A stretch of 64,000 nucleotides of DNA from the NCBI GenBank assembly GCA_950295325.1, contig OX485808.1, forward strand, positions 8,186,501-8,250,500, written 5' to 3'. The notes under the pieces are model-generated. The model made no database searches. It worked only from the letters and a program-made list of their open reading frames with translations, and had not been told where the DNA came from. Shown here one piece after another: positions 24,201 to 37,969 of this stretch (positions are counted from its first letter, which is position 1; every line of letters starts with the position of its first letter). The position numbers were made by a program, and so were the translations under genes. The stretch is from Polytrichum commune. Its lineage: Eukaryota; Streptophyta; Polytrichopsida; Polytrichales; Polytrichaceae.

Positions 24201-27200
24201 TCTAGAAATGAAAAAATCTCAAACATCAACAGGTTCTGCTTTTGAGTAGTTATTAAGAAACTGACAAGATAGTGGGGACAAGTTTGAGAAGTACCTACGA
24301 ATACCAGCTCGCCGCTCCTCTTTGGGTAAAGGATATAAAACTCCAGAAATGGAGGTCACTTTGTCAAAAAATCGGAATTCACGTATAAATATATCATGAG
24401 CTTCTGGAGTGAAACTATCAATGATGCGCTGCTTGACTCGTGGTACTATCTCATACAGTGCACTTGCCTGGCATGTCATTTTGGTGGGCATAATCATTTA
24501 GTGACATGAGCAATCCATTAAATATCTATTCCAACAAAAACATTTGCAACATGACAACTTGGGAGCTCTTACAAGTGTATGGCTGATCAATGATACTGAT
24601 GACATGATTTATGACTGACTATATATGCACAATCAGAGTGGATGTGATGTGCACTGAATTGTAGCCCATTGCAACAGTCTACATTGGATACCAACACATA
24701 ATGCATGAAAGAAACATAGTACCCTTTAAATATGTGTGTGGTTTTGGTCTTTACCTCATCTGCACACTCTTCTTTCCCAATATCTTCCGAAGAAGGTGGC
24801 TCCTCCCCCTGCCGTCACAACAAAATATTCTTAATGTTCATGGTCTTCCTATTGGATGGCCGACGTAACTTTACTGGGAAGACCATATAAATAGATCACA
24901 TTACCTGAAGCTGCCAGATCAATATATGGGCAAACAAGTTGCTGCGTCTAGCTGCCACCATCAAGTACCCTTCCACCAATCCCTGAACATGACAAAAGTT
25001 AGATGAGGGTTAACAAATTTAGCAGCTGGTTGATATTAAATCAGAATCTACATGTTCCTTGAAAATTAGCCTGGTCATTCGCAAAGTGACTGTACGTCTA
25101 ACCAGTGTTGGCGGTAATTATCTGTTGTGGTTTCTTTATCTATTTATTTGATAGTTTAGTGGAAAGAGGAGACTGGGCACTTACTCCTTGATCATAACGG
25201 AGGGCTTGCACAAGCTGAGGCATGAAGAAGGTGACTCTCTCAGGTGGATAAGTCTCCATGACTCGAAGGACATATGCCATCACACGATGATGGCCCTTGT
25301 AGGCTGGGGTTAAAAAATCAAGAGCACGCGTTATTGAACAGGGCGCCCAATGGGGTAACCAACGCAATACTCGAGAGTCCTCTTCAACTGCCTTTGGAGT
25401 TACGAAGTATGGTAAAGCCTCTGGAATGTTGACTAGATCTTGTAAATTGGCCTGCACAAATAAGTGACTCGTTTGACCACTCTGGTCTGGTAATCAACTA
25501 AGAATTACATGCTGCCAGCAACTAACTGAGGTATCAAAGTCTCATCAAATATAGTGGACTGCTGGTTTGTATAGAACATGGAAGAGATTAATTCATTGGA
25601 AATGCAGTCACATATTCATCCAAAGGTGTGTAATAATCTCGGAGTCATGTATTAGTTGGGAGAAGTCATTAACAGAGCAAAAATGCAATCAGTCTTCCCA
25701 AGATGTATCTGTCTTTAGGAACACACCTGAACCATACCGCTAACCTCCATCTTCAATGCAACAGAACCTGGAAACCTTGCAACCAAAGCAAGAGCAATGC
25801 GGGGGTCCACAGACCAAGCTGTCTTTACAAAATTTCCCCACCGCTCCGACACCAATCTTTGTAATCGAGGGAGTGCATATACTCTGCAAAATAGTCATAT
25901 AATAAACATGAAACCAACGTATGAAATGTACACTAGGATTCCACATCAAACAGATCAGTTGCATGCACTAAAATTGATCTTCTCTTGCTCCATAGAAATC
26001 GATGGAATTGACAATCGTCTCTTCATGCCTTTTTATCTCCCTGATCCTTCCATGCATAGCTTAAGTTCTCCAAGTGAATGCATCAAGCACAAGTTCAACT
26101 ATTTTCAATGTCAAGCAACAACAAAAAAATGACCACAGGATCTCTGCCCACTTTCTGGCATACAAGACTGTGCTTGGCAAATTACACATACTTCAGTGGG
26201 TAGGCCCATGTGTCAAGTCGATCCGCCTCATGTTGACATAACATACTTAGCAATTGCTTGTGTCTTTCTCTTGAATCACTGTCCACCTTACCCCAGACTG
26301 GGTGATCCATCTCCATCTGCATATTCAACAGAATTCCGCTTCATGTTATGAATTGTTTCTGGCATCAATTTCCATCAGATTTGTCAAAAGACTGCATGGA
26401 AAAGCATGTATGTAGTGAAGTCCTTGTTGGGCTTACACTGACTTATTCAAATTGCAAAAATTGCATGAAATTGCATGAAATATAGAAACAATGTTACCAC
26501 TGTAAGATAAGTGGATGGACTAAACTGATCATTTTTTTGTAATCTTCAAAAGTAATAGTAGGTTGTTTTCCATTTGAAATCTTGATGATAGCCTCACCTG
26601 CATGGAAAAACCGGATGGAGCTGATGGTGAATGAGCCAGGCGAATCGATGCTGAAGAAATAAGTCGGGCAGAACGTGAAGAATACAGACGGCTTGGTGCT
26701 TCCTGTTGACTGCTGATCTCTGGCTGATCTGCTGCCAACTGCTGAGTAAATGTAGCCATTGCCTGAGCCTCTGCTTCAGCCATTGCATTATTCATTTGGA
26801 ACCAGCTCGGCTCCACTGCAAACCACTCAAATGCAGCTCTACATCACACAACAAATACCAATAAGATTAACTTCCTCTAAGTTGGCTTACAAAAGATCAG
26901 AAGTTGGATACTGATACAATGTTCTTAGCTTCAAGCACCAGATATATATCCCTAGGGTCTAGAATGAAGGTGTATTGAGGTTATTTGGCAAACATACTGT
27001 GTAGACCAGACCAATTTTTAGGGTAGTCATAAATGTCAGATTCCAAGTAAATTTGTGTAGAAACACTATGACATTCCCACCTATAAATTCGATCTCGCAG
27101 CAACTGCACACCAGTATTTCCAGCTGCAAACCCTGTCTGCGTCACACATTCACAGATTTTTAAGCCCAGAAGCAAGAGAGTGAAAAAAGTGCCAGCTGCC

Positions 27201-30200
27201 CCAGGGTGCGATGAAAAATGAGTATGTGTCTGTACTGAGCCTTGCATCAAGCGCACCATGAGCAGTAACTGGTCACTACCACTGTGCTTCATGACCTGCA
27301 CACAAATATGGTGTTAATTCATCGCATTTAACCAATTTTTCACAAAAATAAGAATATATTATATGATCTGATAGGATTCTATTACAATGGAAGTACAGGA
27401 ACACAAGCCACACCTCCCATTTTTGAACTCATTCAATTTATAGACTCCACACTCCATCTAAAATAAAACCTCAGTTTTCATTTACTAAGTTCCACCAACC
27501 TCAAATCTGTCAAGGAAGAAGCCAAGCCATAATCTATGCGCGGTTATTCCTTCCATAGGATCTTCAGCAGGACACGGTAGAGGCTCTCCAGGAGTCAACT
27601 GGGGACGGAGTTGCATTACAGGGCCTGAAGTACAAATACCTGCAGAAAACAAACCTCGCCTGCTTTCCATTGTCCACAACCATGCATCTACAAGCTCTGC
27701 TAACACCAAAGAACTCAAGTGAGGGGTTGCTGCAAAAAGCCATGTCCATACATATACTCCTGTTTCCATCACTTCCGAAGTAAATATGTGTGCAGGACTC
27801 CAACACAGCAGTCGCAGTAGCTGGAATGTGCCTTTAGTTGTTACCCTCGCTTTGCTCTGCACATAAATTGGAAGTTTCAATACGGATGCATTCCTGTCTG
27901 TCACAATGCACACACAACCTTCTGCACAACATTAAGCCTCAAACATCTATACCCACAATACCTTCACTGAATTTTTGATACACGCTAAGAAAGCAGAAGA
28001 AGAGTGTCATATCTGTACCACATCAGACAAGAGAAGAGCAGCAGCTTGTAAGCAAGCATCACGATATCTCCCTTTATCTATAGATAGCCCAAGCTGTGCG
28101 TCATTCACAAACTGCTGAAGCTGCTGTATAAATCGATCAATAAGAATGACATGTGATGAGCCCTCTCCATCATCTTCGTCTCCATTCCCCTTCTTTTCTA
28201 CTTTGTTTCTGGGCCTTTGTACATCTGTTAGTGTCAGAGTGCCCATGCTGACCCCAATCATGCGCTTCATTCCAGCAATCTCCCCAACATAATTTGATTT
28301 TACATTTGCACTTGTAATCCCAACAGAGAGCACATCCATGCTGCTCATGTCACCCCCAGCAGCAGCTGCAGTTGCAGCTGTGACTGCAGGGACAGCACCC
28401 ATGATAGAGGCACTTGGATCCAGCCGGATATCTGACAATAGCGCAATTATGTCACTTGAGTGAGATACATTCTGGGATGTTGTCACTTGCCGGAAATATT
28501 CCTGTAGTCCAGATAGCCAGCCCAAATTATTAGTTGCATCCCTCAAAGGCATCTCTAAAACGGTGTTGAAGAACACCTGACAGTTCACTGTTCTCACACT
28601 AAGAAATTCAAGCTTCTCTTAGCGAAGTGCAAATCTGCTGTAAAGTTAACATCACTTCCCATACCTTGAGATGAGATTCAACAACATTGATAAGTGCATC
28701 CAATAGTTGTCTTGATCATATGAACCTCACATGTTATACAGAATGTCTCCATTTGCAGTAGGATGAAGGATGGATGAAATAATTAACTACATATGACCCA
28801 CCTGTATGAGGCCCTGTGTTGTGGATGGAGCAAATAACAGAGCATAGGTAATCCACTCTTGCACTCGTTGATGTGTCAGTGCACGAATAGCAGTAACTAC
28901 CCCAGAGTCCACACCAGGCAAAAGTGGAGGTTGCTCTGATAATAATCGTAACATTGCTTCCAAACACCTCTTATTCCACAATACCTGAAACAAAGTAAAA
29001 TTATGAAGCTTATAAGTTCTAGGTCTTATAACTTCAGTTCAAAGAAAACATCCCCAATCAGAGAATCAGAAAACCATGTTATTTATTTTATCTGAATGGA
29101 GCTACACTATATACTCAAAGCTGATGTAGCAATCATAAGACATGCAATAAGGCTAGAACACAGAGGTTTGAGCAAACACGTACTTGTGGAAATTTGTTTC
29201 TCAGCTGACTAAGTAAGCTATCCGCAATTTCACGAACTGACTCATCCCGATGTGACGCATACTTTATCAAGAAACGGGTATGAGCCGTTAAGATTTCTTG
29301 TTTTGTCTCCACCTCTTCTCCACTCAAAAAAGGCTCTTCCTCCTGCCATAATAGTGCTGATTAAGCAGACTAATAGACAAAGTGAGGCCACACCAGAATG
29401 CAAATTATGAAATGCATGAAGCATGAAGATATATAGCAACTCGGTGACAAACTGATTATCCCTTGGAAGGGTTTCCCAAAAAATTGTACCAAACTATATA
29501 TTTTTCTAAGTCTGAGGTACAAACATATGTATAATCCATGTCTCCTTATTTGGTTCAGCTCTATGTAGAACATTGGCAATGGCATATTAGATCCATATTT
29601 TACCAGCCATGTAAGAGCAGCACCAAAGGCACGATAGACAATTGCAACCAGACACTGGTATACAGCAGGATTTGGGCTTGGAGTCTCCAAGTATGCAAAT
29701 AGGCAAATTAGAGCACTTCTCATCCCTCCCTCTGTTTTCTTGTTTAACAATCCTCCACAGTGAGTGAGTCGCAATGTCTCCAAGAAGACAACTGCTAGCA
29801 GATAGGTTGCCTTAACCCCTACACACAACAAAAGAACCTCAAAGTTATAATGACAATTGACCATTTGGAAACAGTCCTTGAGACAGTGACCTATAAATGT
29901 TTGTGTCCTCTCCAAAGACATTTAATTATCCATAACATCACCCTTCCACCCTGTTGCATGATATTTGAATCACAAATCTAACCAAGCATGAACCAGATGT
30001 TCAAATTTGCATAAGAGTTCAGAGACAACCCAGAAGCAGGATACCGTAGATTAATCACCACCGGACATTTTAACAGTTGTACCTGTTATTGTGTACATAG
30101 AAGCCACATCAACTTGCCCACCCAACGCTGCAGAAAGAACTGTGCGTTGAGCATTCACTGCCTTTTCACTATTGCTAGCTCTGCGACTATCTGGGTTGTG

Positions 30201-33200
30201 TAGTGCATTCAGTTCCTGCTCATCTTCCAGCCACTTCACTGAGCTCACAACCTATTTTCAAAAATCATGTACACAGCACAAACTCAGGAACTAGATGGGG
30301 TAGTCACTGACCTGATCAAGAACAGAGAAAAGGCATATTATTGTAATGGCTTAGCTAGAGGATACGTAGATTTTTGTAAGCTCATTGACCGGCTACAACC
30401 CTACATGCAAGAACTTTACAAATTTGGCTGTGTCACTTGACTTGATCAATTTTCTATAATTTAAAAGTGTCATTGCATGTGTAGCATAAACAACTCACCA
30501 ATGGTGGGGTGACTAGACTAAGGCGTCGAACAGATGCAGACCATTCAGGACTCCATAAATAAGGGCCAGATACTGATTGGATCCCACTCATGAATGCTTG
30601 ACTTCTGCCCATTGAAGATGATTTTGATGACGCCTGAGATTTTTGGATAGGTGGGGCTAAACCAAACAAAGCAATGTAGAACCACAAGTTGCGTAGCAAC
30701 TTTAATGAAGGCAGTTCCATCTCTTCTACAGGGTCTACATCTGAGCATATTTCAGCCAAAGCTGGAAGAAGTGGTCCGAGAAGCTGTACCCCACTCCTGT
30801 ATATCGAATGTTACAAGTCAGACTCTTTACAGACCACTTGAAAAAGCTGTGTAGAGATTCCTAAGATATAATCAGGATTTGTACAAACCTATGCTCATAT
30901 GTTTCTAGTGTACTCTGAACACCTACTCAACTGCACAGTTGTTGACAGACAAGATTATGTGAGAGTTGTACCTTCCATCATTGGCCTCAGTGGCTAGACC
31001 AACATCAGAGAACAGAATCAGCATACGCTGCCGGTAATCACATCGTAATTTTGCATCTTTCAACCTCTGAGCAATACATAAGAAAGCACCTGGCAGAGTC
31101 TGCAACAAACAATAAAATTAATTGGTTGCATACTTGCCAGTTCCTAGAGTAATGAGTGAAATTGGGCACAAGTATACACATACCTCTTGGTAGTGCTACA
31201 GCATGAAAATTGCCAAAACAATGCTGATGGTGACTGGAGAGCAGAGACAATACCTCCTCACACTCGGTAGTAAACTCAGGAGCAAGGGGATGACTGTAGG
31301 TTGGATCAGCAACGAAGAGCCTGCTCATATAGCTACGTGTCAGCTGCACTACAACCTCCCTGTATGACTTGTCACAACCCAAGCATGCCATACGTGCCAG
31401 TGCATCCAAGACCTGCACCAGAGGTTGTCTGTTACTATTATTTTGCCATCAGAAGCAGTGAAGTCTGATAAACATTCAAATTACACTAACTAGGATGTAT
31501 GACTGCAAGATATAGAGCGGTCTATACTTACTTTGAGGCGTACAAGACTTGGAACAGAGGCATCGCCCTCTTCCAGGCTCTCTATGAAAAGAGGCAAAAT
31601 CAAATCAACTGCAGCTGACTTGTTCAACAAGACAGCAACATCTGCCAAGGCAGAGATTACATTGAGCTGGGTCACTGCTGTCATTTGCTTCTCTTTCTTT
31701 TCCTGCTCCAGCACCATGTCAGCTCACTGTTTAGATACTGGCAGCCTTCAAATAGCTTAAGACCAAGTCATAGACAACTGCTACATTCCATGGTTCAGCA
31801 GACTTAAGGGCTCCCAAAACCTTGGGGTCCTTCAGGTTCTTAAATGTAATATTATTGTGTCATTGGATGTGGATCCTATCTATCCCCTTTCAGAATGCAC
31901 TAGAGTTTGAAACATATGTAGCAGGCATTGCAGCACCAAGGTGCCATCTGTGAAAGTCAATCACGTCACTGCATTGTTCTTTCTTCGAAAGCCTCCAGTC
32001 TTACCCAGGCATAAGGAACAAATGTGAGATACAATGAAACATTTGCAGAAGATGCAGTTTTTGAACTGACAACTGGCAATGCTTACATTAGGCTTCATGC
32101 CTGTGAGATAAGATTTGGTAAGCAGTCAATAGTTCTTTGTGGTCGAAGAACATAACCCTTTGGCTGATGGGGTTCATTTGTTCTACATTCAATATCTCAT
32201 CCAGGGTCTCTTTAGTCCAATGATCTTTACAAAGAACAGTGCATTCACGTCAAAAATCTCAACCAGTATGTATTCATTCACCTGTGCCAATCGCTCCCTA
32301 ACATAAGCTGCCAAAGATAAGAGGAAGGACTCGACTGCTGCCTTATCAGAATTCCAGCCCTCTGCAATCAATGTGCAAATAGAGCTGATAACACTTGCTG
32401 AAAGGGAATTTTGACTTATTCCTGACGTGTCTACCTGCAATTCAATCAGCCTCTATCAGTTGATCCATCTGGCTGTAACACATCAGAAAGGAGAACTGCT
32501 TGATGATGTGTTAGGCAGAAGGGAAGTGATGGTTCGGAGCAGTGACCTACTTGACCGCAGATAGCCAGCAGAAGTGTCTTGAACCGTAGGAGAAGGATCC
32601 TGAGCATCTGGCTGCCATATGAGGCACCAACTTTTGCAACGCCAGAAACTAAAATTCCAACAAGAACTTCACATGATTTTAATCTACGCCATGGTGATGT
32701 GATGCAAGCATCTGCCAAGTCCATCAACAATGACAATGTATCTCGAATCGGGGCCTTTGGCAACCTGCCATCTGAGTGGCTCCTCACCAATCTCCCTTTG
32801 TATTCGGGTTTAAGCAACAATTGGTGCTGCATAACAGCTGCAATTTGAGCAATTTGAAGCTTCACATTCATTTTGGCCAGCAGAGGGACGCCATCCACTG
32901 GCCAGTCTCGCTTACGAATCTGTGAGGAAAACAGTTAGACAAGCAGTCAAACATTTCGGATTCTTCCACATCTCTGCAGAAAGACCATGACCACCTGCAG
33001 TAGTCAATGAAGTAGACAGAAATTTATTATACTTGACAACACAGCCAAAAATCAGAGTTTTGAAAGGAACTGGTAATCCTATCGATATACCTATACAGCT
33101 ACAATGAGCAAAATAGAAGGTGAGGTGCATGCCTTTAAAAGAAGGACCAAATTTCTAAGGTGTCCAATAGTCACAGCTTTCAGTTGGGCAACAAGCTTCT

Positions 33201-34146
33201 CATCATGTCTGGCTTGCTCTAAAATTTGCCCAAGTAGTCGAATTGCAAGGTCCTGCCGTTCTAGAGTTTCAAGCGTCTCTGCTTCCAAAGAAGCCTGCAG
33301 ACCTCTCCATCCCCTGCTGTCATTATTTGTCTTGTCCAAGCTCCCGTTACTTCCAGTAGAACCATTTGCAAGACTTCCCAGACCATTGGGACTGATTTTG
33401 GACGGAGTGGATTTGGGGGTGTGAAAAGTACAGTTTTCATCTGTGTACATAGCAATTTCGAAAGGCTCATCAATTGAGGGCTCCCGATGCAAAATTCTTG
33501 TACTTCCATCATTATTCTCAGGTGTGTGAAACAGTAAAGGTGATGCATCATTTGGAGATTGATCATTCGGAGAAGATGCTATTGCAGCTCTAGCAGGCAT
33601 TATCCACTGCTGTAAGAGACTTAACCCTGCACGCTCTGCATCGACTGCATTCAATGTCGGGCACTGCTTTGATAATGCTGAGAGTAATGCTTTCACCACA
33701 GGGAAGTTTTCTTTAGAAAGGGTAACCCCTTCCTGCATTGATTCTGCCGTAACCTGCTGGATGAAGCCAGAGATGACTCTACTGACATCTATGGATACAG
33801 CCAAACATGCCTCAGAGATCTCAGCAACATACTTGATGAGCTCTTCAAAGTACACATCAAATTCATCCGAGCTGAATGGTGCATCCTCCTTAGCAATAAA
33901 AGGAACCCCCCTTAGAAACTCCAGCACAAGAGAGAAATGATCAGGTGTACTGTGACATCCTCCAGTGCGAGCAACAAAGCGAGCCAGCAGTAAGATTCCA
34001 TTAAACTGACGCCCTGTAAGTTGCACTGGCACCCGGTTTGTGAATCCGGGAGCTGGACATTGCCTCCATAGCACATCAATTCCCTCTGCAGATGGAGCTG
34101 GCCCACTCTCCGCCAACACGTTACAGAGCTCCGCCAATGCCTTCAT
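21297..34146 (-). CDS. PI4KA1: Phosphatidylinositol 4-kinase alpha, 26 exons, 2044 aa
   Basis: Exons (minus strand, 5' to 3'): 34146-33133, 32919-32551, 32434-32282, 31702-31532, 31412-31254, 31099-30972, 30796-30499, 30251-30083, 29818-29604, 29342-29184, 28984-28802, 28501-28019, 27856-27500, 27295-27081, 26838-26598, 26316-26192, 25883-25727, 25451-25185, 24982-24905, 24808-24755, 24467-24295, 24159-23964, 23343-23203, 22874-22666, 22502-22341, 21555-21297. The sum is 6135 nt with frame continuous throughout; about 2030 aa is usual for plant PI4K-alpha. The enzyme phosphorylates phosphatidylinositol at the 4-position, mainly at the plasma membrane in a complex with scaffold proteins. A large alpha-helical N-terminal region is followed by the PIK helical domain (about 1439-1650) and the kinase domain. 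Visible motifs are GDDCRQD (about 1790), catalytic loop DRHNGN (about 1895), HIDFGF (about 1913) and C-terminal [13 protein letters not shown]. All catalytic residues are present. Intron 1 has a GC donor; other introns are GT-AG. The start is the only ATG opening the conserved N-terminus MKALAELC. Confidence 0.95.
21925..22093. repeat. Inverted repeat in PI4K-alpha intron 25
   Basis: Left arm 21925-21949 and right arm 22071-22093 are reverse complements apart from a two-base insertion (core ACACAACTGCAATG). About 120 bases separate them. This looks like a short foldback insertion in the intron between exons 25 and 26. Confidence 0.7.
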
Positions 34147-35379
34147 TGCTGCTCCCTACTCTACCAATCCTCAGCTGACATCCATCCTTTGAAGTATCCT
34201 TTGTAGTAGCCTTGGTAACGGGTATTGCGAACAACTTGGAGATCAATTCGCAATCTCAAATGTGGTAAGGTTAGTGTTTTTAGCTCTGCACCCACTTCTC
34301 GTGGGATATGAAACACATCGCAATTAGTGCAAGATAATTAGCATATCCAAATTGTGCTTCTACGCATTTTTCTCGGAACTTTGAGCTCATGTGGATTTTC
34401 TATGTATTGTCAAAGTAAAAACATCCTTACTCATTCAATGATCGTATAGGAACCCCAATTCGCAATTTTTTGTTCTTGGATCCACAACTAACTAACCACA
34501 CGCCACTCAAATACAGGTGTCCATTTAAGACAAGTAACCAAATTAAGGCCGCTTACCTTACCGAGTATTGCAGAAACTTGGAGCTCAATTCGCAGTCTCA
34601 AAATGTGTTTGTGAGAGCGTCCAGAGCTATGACCTGCTGATGAGGCCCCCCACTTAGCACTGGCCGCTACATACTTGCACTTCACTTCACATGCTTATGA
34701 TTCACAACAATCGAAAAGGATCTTCCAATGTCTAAATCCACGAACATCCGACCTCTACTTGCATTTGCTCGTGAGCAATGGCAATCTTCGAATTCTGCAT
34801 CTGCATTAACAACCTTGATAGCAATCGACAAACCCTCTCGGACCTGTGGCAATAAGAAAACAGTTACCGGAATCAAATTTCCCTCTGACAGTCACGAATT
34901 CGATGGTTACCATTGGAGGTGACCATGGTAAGCTATAGAAAACAGCCATGGAAGGCTCTCAAGGCTCTCCATCTCATCACTCCCAAACAACATTTTCCAA
35001 ATGCTTAGCTAACCAACGCACATGATTTCTCGTTGATCCAGCCAATAATGACGACAAACCAAACGCACTGAAGCCATCGCCCGCACATCTCACATTGCCA
35101 GAACGAAATCTACACTCCAAGACTCAAGACGCAACATAAAACCTCCAGAGCCCGGCGTACAGATCGCTCCCAACGGAGCTATATCAATCGAGCTTCCATT
35201 CTTTCTCAATCTACACAAAGATCCGCGAAATCCTCTCTCTACGATTTTCTCTTTGGCAATTGTCACACTTAACCCTCCCTCCATCCCTTGTTCCGCAATA
35301 TGAATCAAGATCCAAAGCAAACCATCAAAGAAGGAGCTCACATTCGGTTCTGCCTCTTCCGGCTGCCACAGGGAAGAAG
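34147..35379. other. 5' flank of PI4K-alpha with dispersed-repeat copy
   Basis: The promoter and 5' UTR of the minus-strand kinase gene should lie here; I cannot place a transcription start. A copy of the dispersed TTAGCAAATCCAAAT-family repeat lies at about 34270-34440. It is bracketed by a local duplication: the sequence around 34240-34262 (TTGGAGATCAATTCGCA) recurs near 34577-34600. Confidence 0.5.
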
Positions 35380-35642
35380 GGAAAGATGTAACAGCAGCTT
35401 TCGGAGGTAATGTTTGTTCGGGAACTTACGAAATGGTAATAGTGGCAATGCCGGACGAGGGATGCATTGAATTGCAAAGGAGCGATTGTGCCGCCAAAGG
35501 CAGCTTTGAAATGCCAGTGAAGGGCCCCACAGTAAAGGCCGTCAGAAAGCAGCATTCAAGGGGTTCAACCATTGAGGTCTCAAGCCAGGTCTCAGTACAC
35601 GTCATCCTCAATCGAGATCTCATCTTAGGCCCCCCCTTACAC
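35380..35642 (+). other. Coding-like orphan segment, possible gene fragment
   Basis: A stop-free stretch of about 85 codons reads through EGKDVTAAFGGNVCSGTYEM, VIVAMPDEGCIELQRSDCAA and HVILNRDLIL to TAA at about 35645. It is preceded by an acceptor-like GCCACAG. Amino-acid composition looks genuine rather than random, but I do not recognise the family. A diverged, frameshifted second copy lies at 38140-38275. It could be an exon of an unseen gene or a captured gene fragment. Confidence 0.35.
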
Positions 35643-35645
35643 TAA

Positions 35646-37810
35646 TTAAGGTAACTGGGCCTAAAAATGGAGACTTTTAGCGCTGCACCCACTTCCCCTA
35701 TGGTATTAAACTAGGGTTTTAAACAAGCCCTGTACTAGCACAAGATCATTAGCAAATCCAAATCAAGGTCGTAGTCATTTCCTTCATAATTTTGGAAGCT
35801 CGTGTGAATATTCTATTCATTATCAAAGTGAAGATCCTCTTCTTCCTTGAATATGTAACATTTTTCAATGAATTGTGAGCAATTACTTATTAATCTTCTC
35901 GTAATCAAGTTGGTGATTATTGATTGAAAGGATGTTGACATAGGCTAACCAATTAAGTTTGGTGTTCACCATCCGAGATTCTTTATGAATTGGGACAATG
36001 ATGCACATAATGTTTGTGTGATGTTGGAATCTAGAGGGTTAGGTGCCAACCCCATGAAACCCGTAACTCCCCCCCCCCCCTCTTTGTGTTGACTATTGCC
36101 TATTAACACATGTTGAGCACATAGTCCAATCTCACTTTAACTCATATGTTTTTTTATGTACATTCTTGAATCCGTAATTGACCATTCAATTATTGATGTT
36201 CAATTGAAGTAAGTCACCAAATAAAATAGGTTTTCTTTACAGGGCAAACTTGCAATATGTGGGAGTTTGATCCTTGGAGTTGACAAGCGCTTCATCTAAT
36301 GCTTAAATTATTGAGAGCTTGAGGATTGGTCAATCTCTCAATAGTTTGAGCAAGTGTAAAAGTGCCCATGATGCTCAAAGTGTGACATCAATTTAGGGGA
36401 AACCATTTTAAACATGGGAGTAATCATGACAAGTCAAGGATGCTTGAAAATCCATTGGCTTAGTATTTCCCAACATGAGAGTTCTAGCTCTCGACATTCA
36501 TAAGCTATATGGTTCACGAAGATAGGTTAGGATTCAACTAAGAGCTTGTAAAGGAATGACTGAGAACGTGTCGTAATTGTTCCATGAAAGATTCATCAAA
36601 ATGACATATAAGCTTTTTCAGCCTAGGAGAAGTTGAAGCTCCCGAGTTGAAAGCTCAAGTATAAAGTGGACACTAGTAAAACACCCAACATCTTGGATGC
36701 ACAAATAACCAAACATTCTAATTTAGATATGCACAATATATAGGCAACCATATTAAAAAACATATTATGGCCACTCACTCACACCAATTCCAATTGCACC
36801 CTACGCCCACTCAACGCTAAAGATACATGGCCCACCTCCTATCCACATGTGCAATCCAACATATGAAAGGACTCTTAATAGCCAAACATGATCAAGCAAT
36901 CCAACTCATAGCACAAACACTACAAACCAACAAAATGACCAAATTCTTCACCCTCATAAATGCATGAACAAATCAACGACAAACCACAAGACTCCACAAT
37001 ACTTGAGTGGCTACACCCATGCACATGCCTCCAACAAACCATGCCAATGCACTACAAGACTAAGACCGGACATATTATACGTAATAGGAGCTTCGATATT
37101 AGTCACCCCCCCCCCCCCAATCCCCTCATTCAATCACACACTGCAACTCATGGAATTCAAATATTGCCATGATAAACACCCATAAATACCCATGAAAAAC
37201 AAAAACCGTATATGCAACCTAGTAACACACACACACACACATGTATATCCTCACAAAAAAATGGATGTAAAGTATACCCACTATAGTATACAATCCTTTC
37301 ATTGTGGGCTGCAATAATTTTCTAAAGCCCACACTAATTTTCAACCCACGCTAAAGTTCTAGTAGAACATTAGCTTGGGCCATAGTGATTATTATTTGTA
37401 GATAATCAATGTGGTGATTGCTTGTTTATGTACTACTTTTGATGTAAGGTGATTATTTTATTTTATGTAAGGTGTTGGTTGGAAGTCTTCATGAAGACTT
37501 AGGGGAAGACATGGGGTCTTGGATCCATGGTAATTCCACCTCAAATAAAAAATCAATGTGACTCATGTTAATAGGACTATTTAGTGTAGTTACCATCACG
37601 GCTGGAGTACAAGGAGCTATACACAAACACTCATTCACAAAGCTCAAATCCCTCCAAACCCACAAACCTACCATTAAAAACCTTATAAAACCAACACACC
37701 AAAACCCTAAACCCTAAATCCTAAACTTGACTAGCATCAAGCACTAATAACACCCATGCCATGACAACTGGCCACAACCATAGCTTACACTACACCACCA
37801 CCCCCCCCCC
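35646..37810. other. Gene-free DNA with dispersed repeat and homopolymers
   Basis: No gene is seen. It contains another dispersed-repeat copy (about 35675-35850), C tracts at 36069-36080 and 37106-37118, a short AC microsatellite near 37227-37241, and three telomere-like CCTAAA units at 37701-37726. Confidence 0.5.
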
Positions 37811-37969
37811 CATCATCCAAAAAGATGGCATTACTCTTTATACGTAATGGACGGCCACGATTACCTTAAAGAGTAACGGCTTACACTACCCCCCATCATC
37901 CAAAAAGATGGCATTACTCTTTATACGTAATGGACGACCATGATTACCTTAAAGAGTAATGGGCCGATA
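37811..37969. repeat. Tandem duplication of an 83-bp foldback unit
   Basis: CATCATCCAAAAAGATGGCA begins at 37811 and again at 37894. Each unit contains TTACTCTTTA and its complement TAAAGAGTAA about 35 bases apart, so each copy could form a small hairpin. An 11-base C run precedes the first unit. Confidence 0.8.

Noticed and set aside
28007-28597. A single 196-codon open frame taken as one PI4K-alpha exon
   Set aside because: Family conservation joins LIQ of exon 11 to EYFRQ, with a good acceptor at 28502; the upstream part is kept only as a possible alternative extension.
37701-37726. Telomere-like CCTAAA repeats as a chromosome end
   Set aside because: Only three imperfect units within ordinary sequence; too short for a telomere and common as telo-box motifs.
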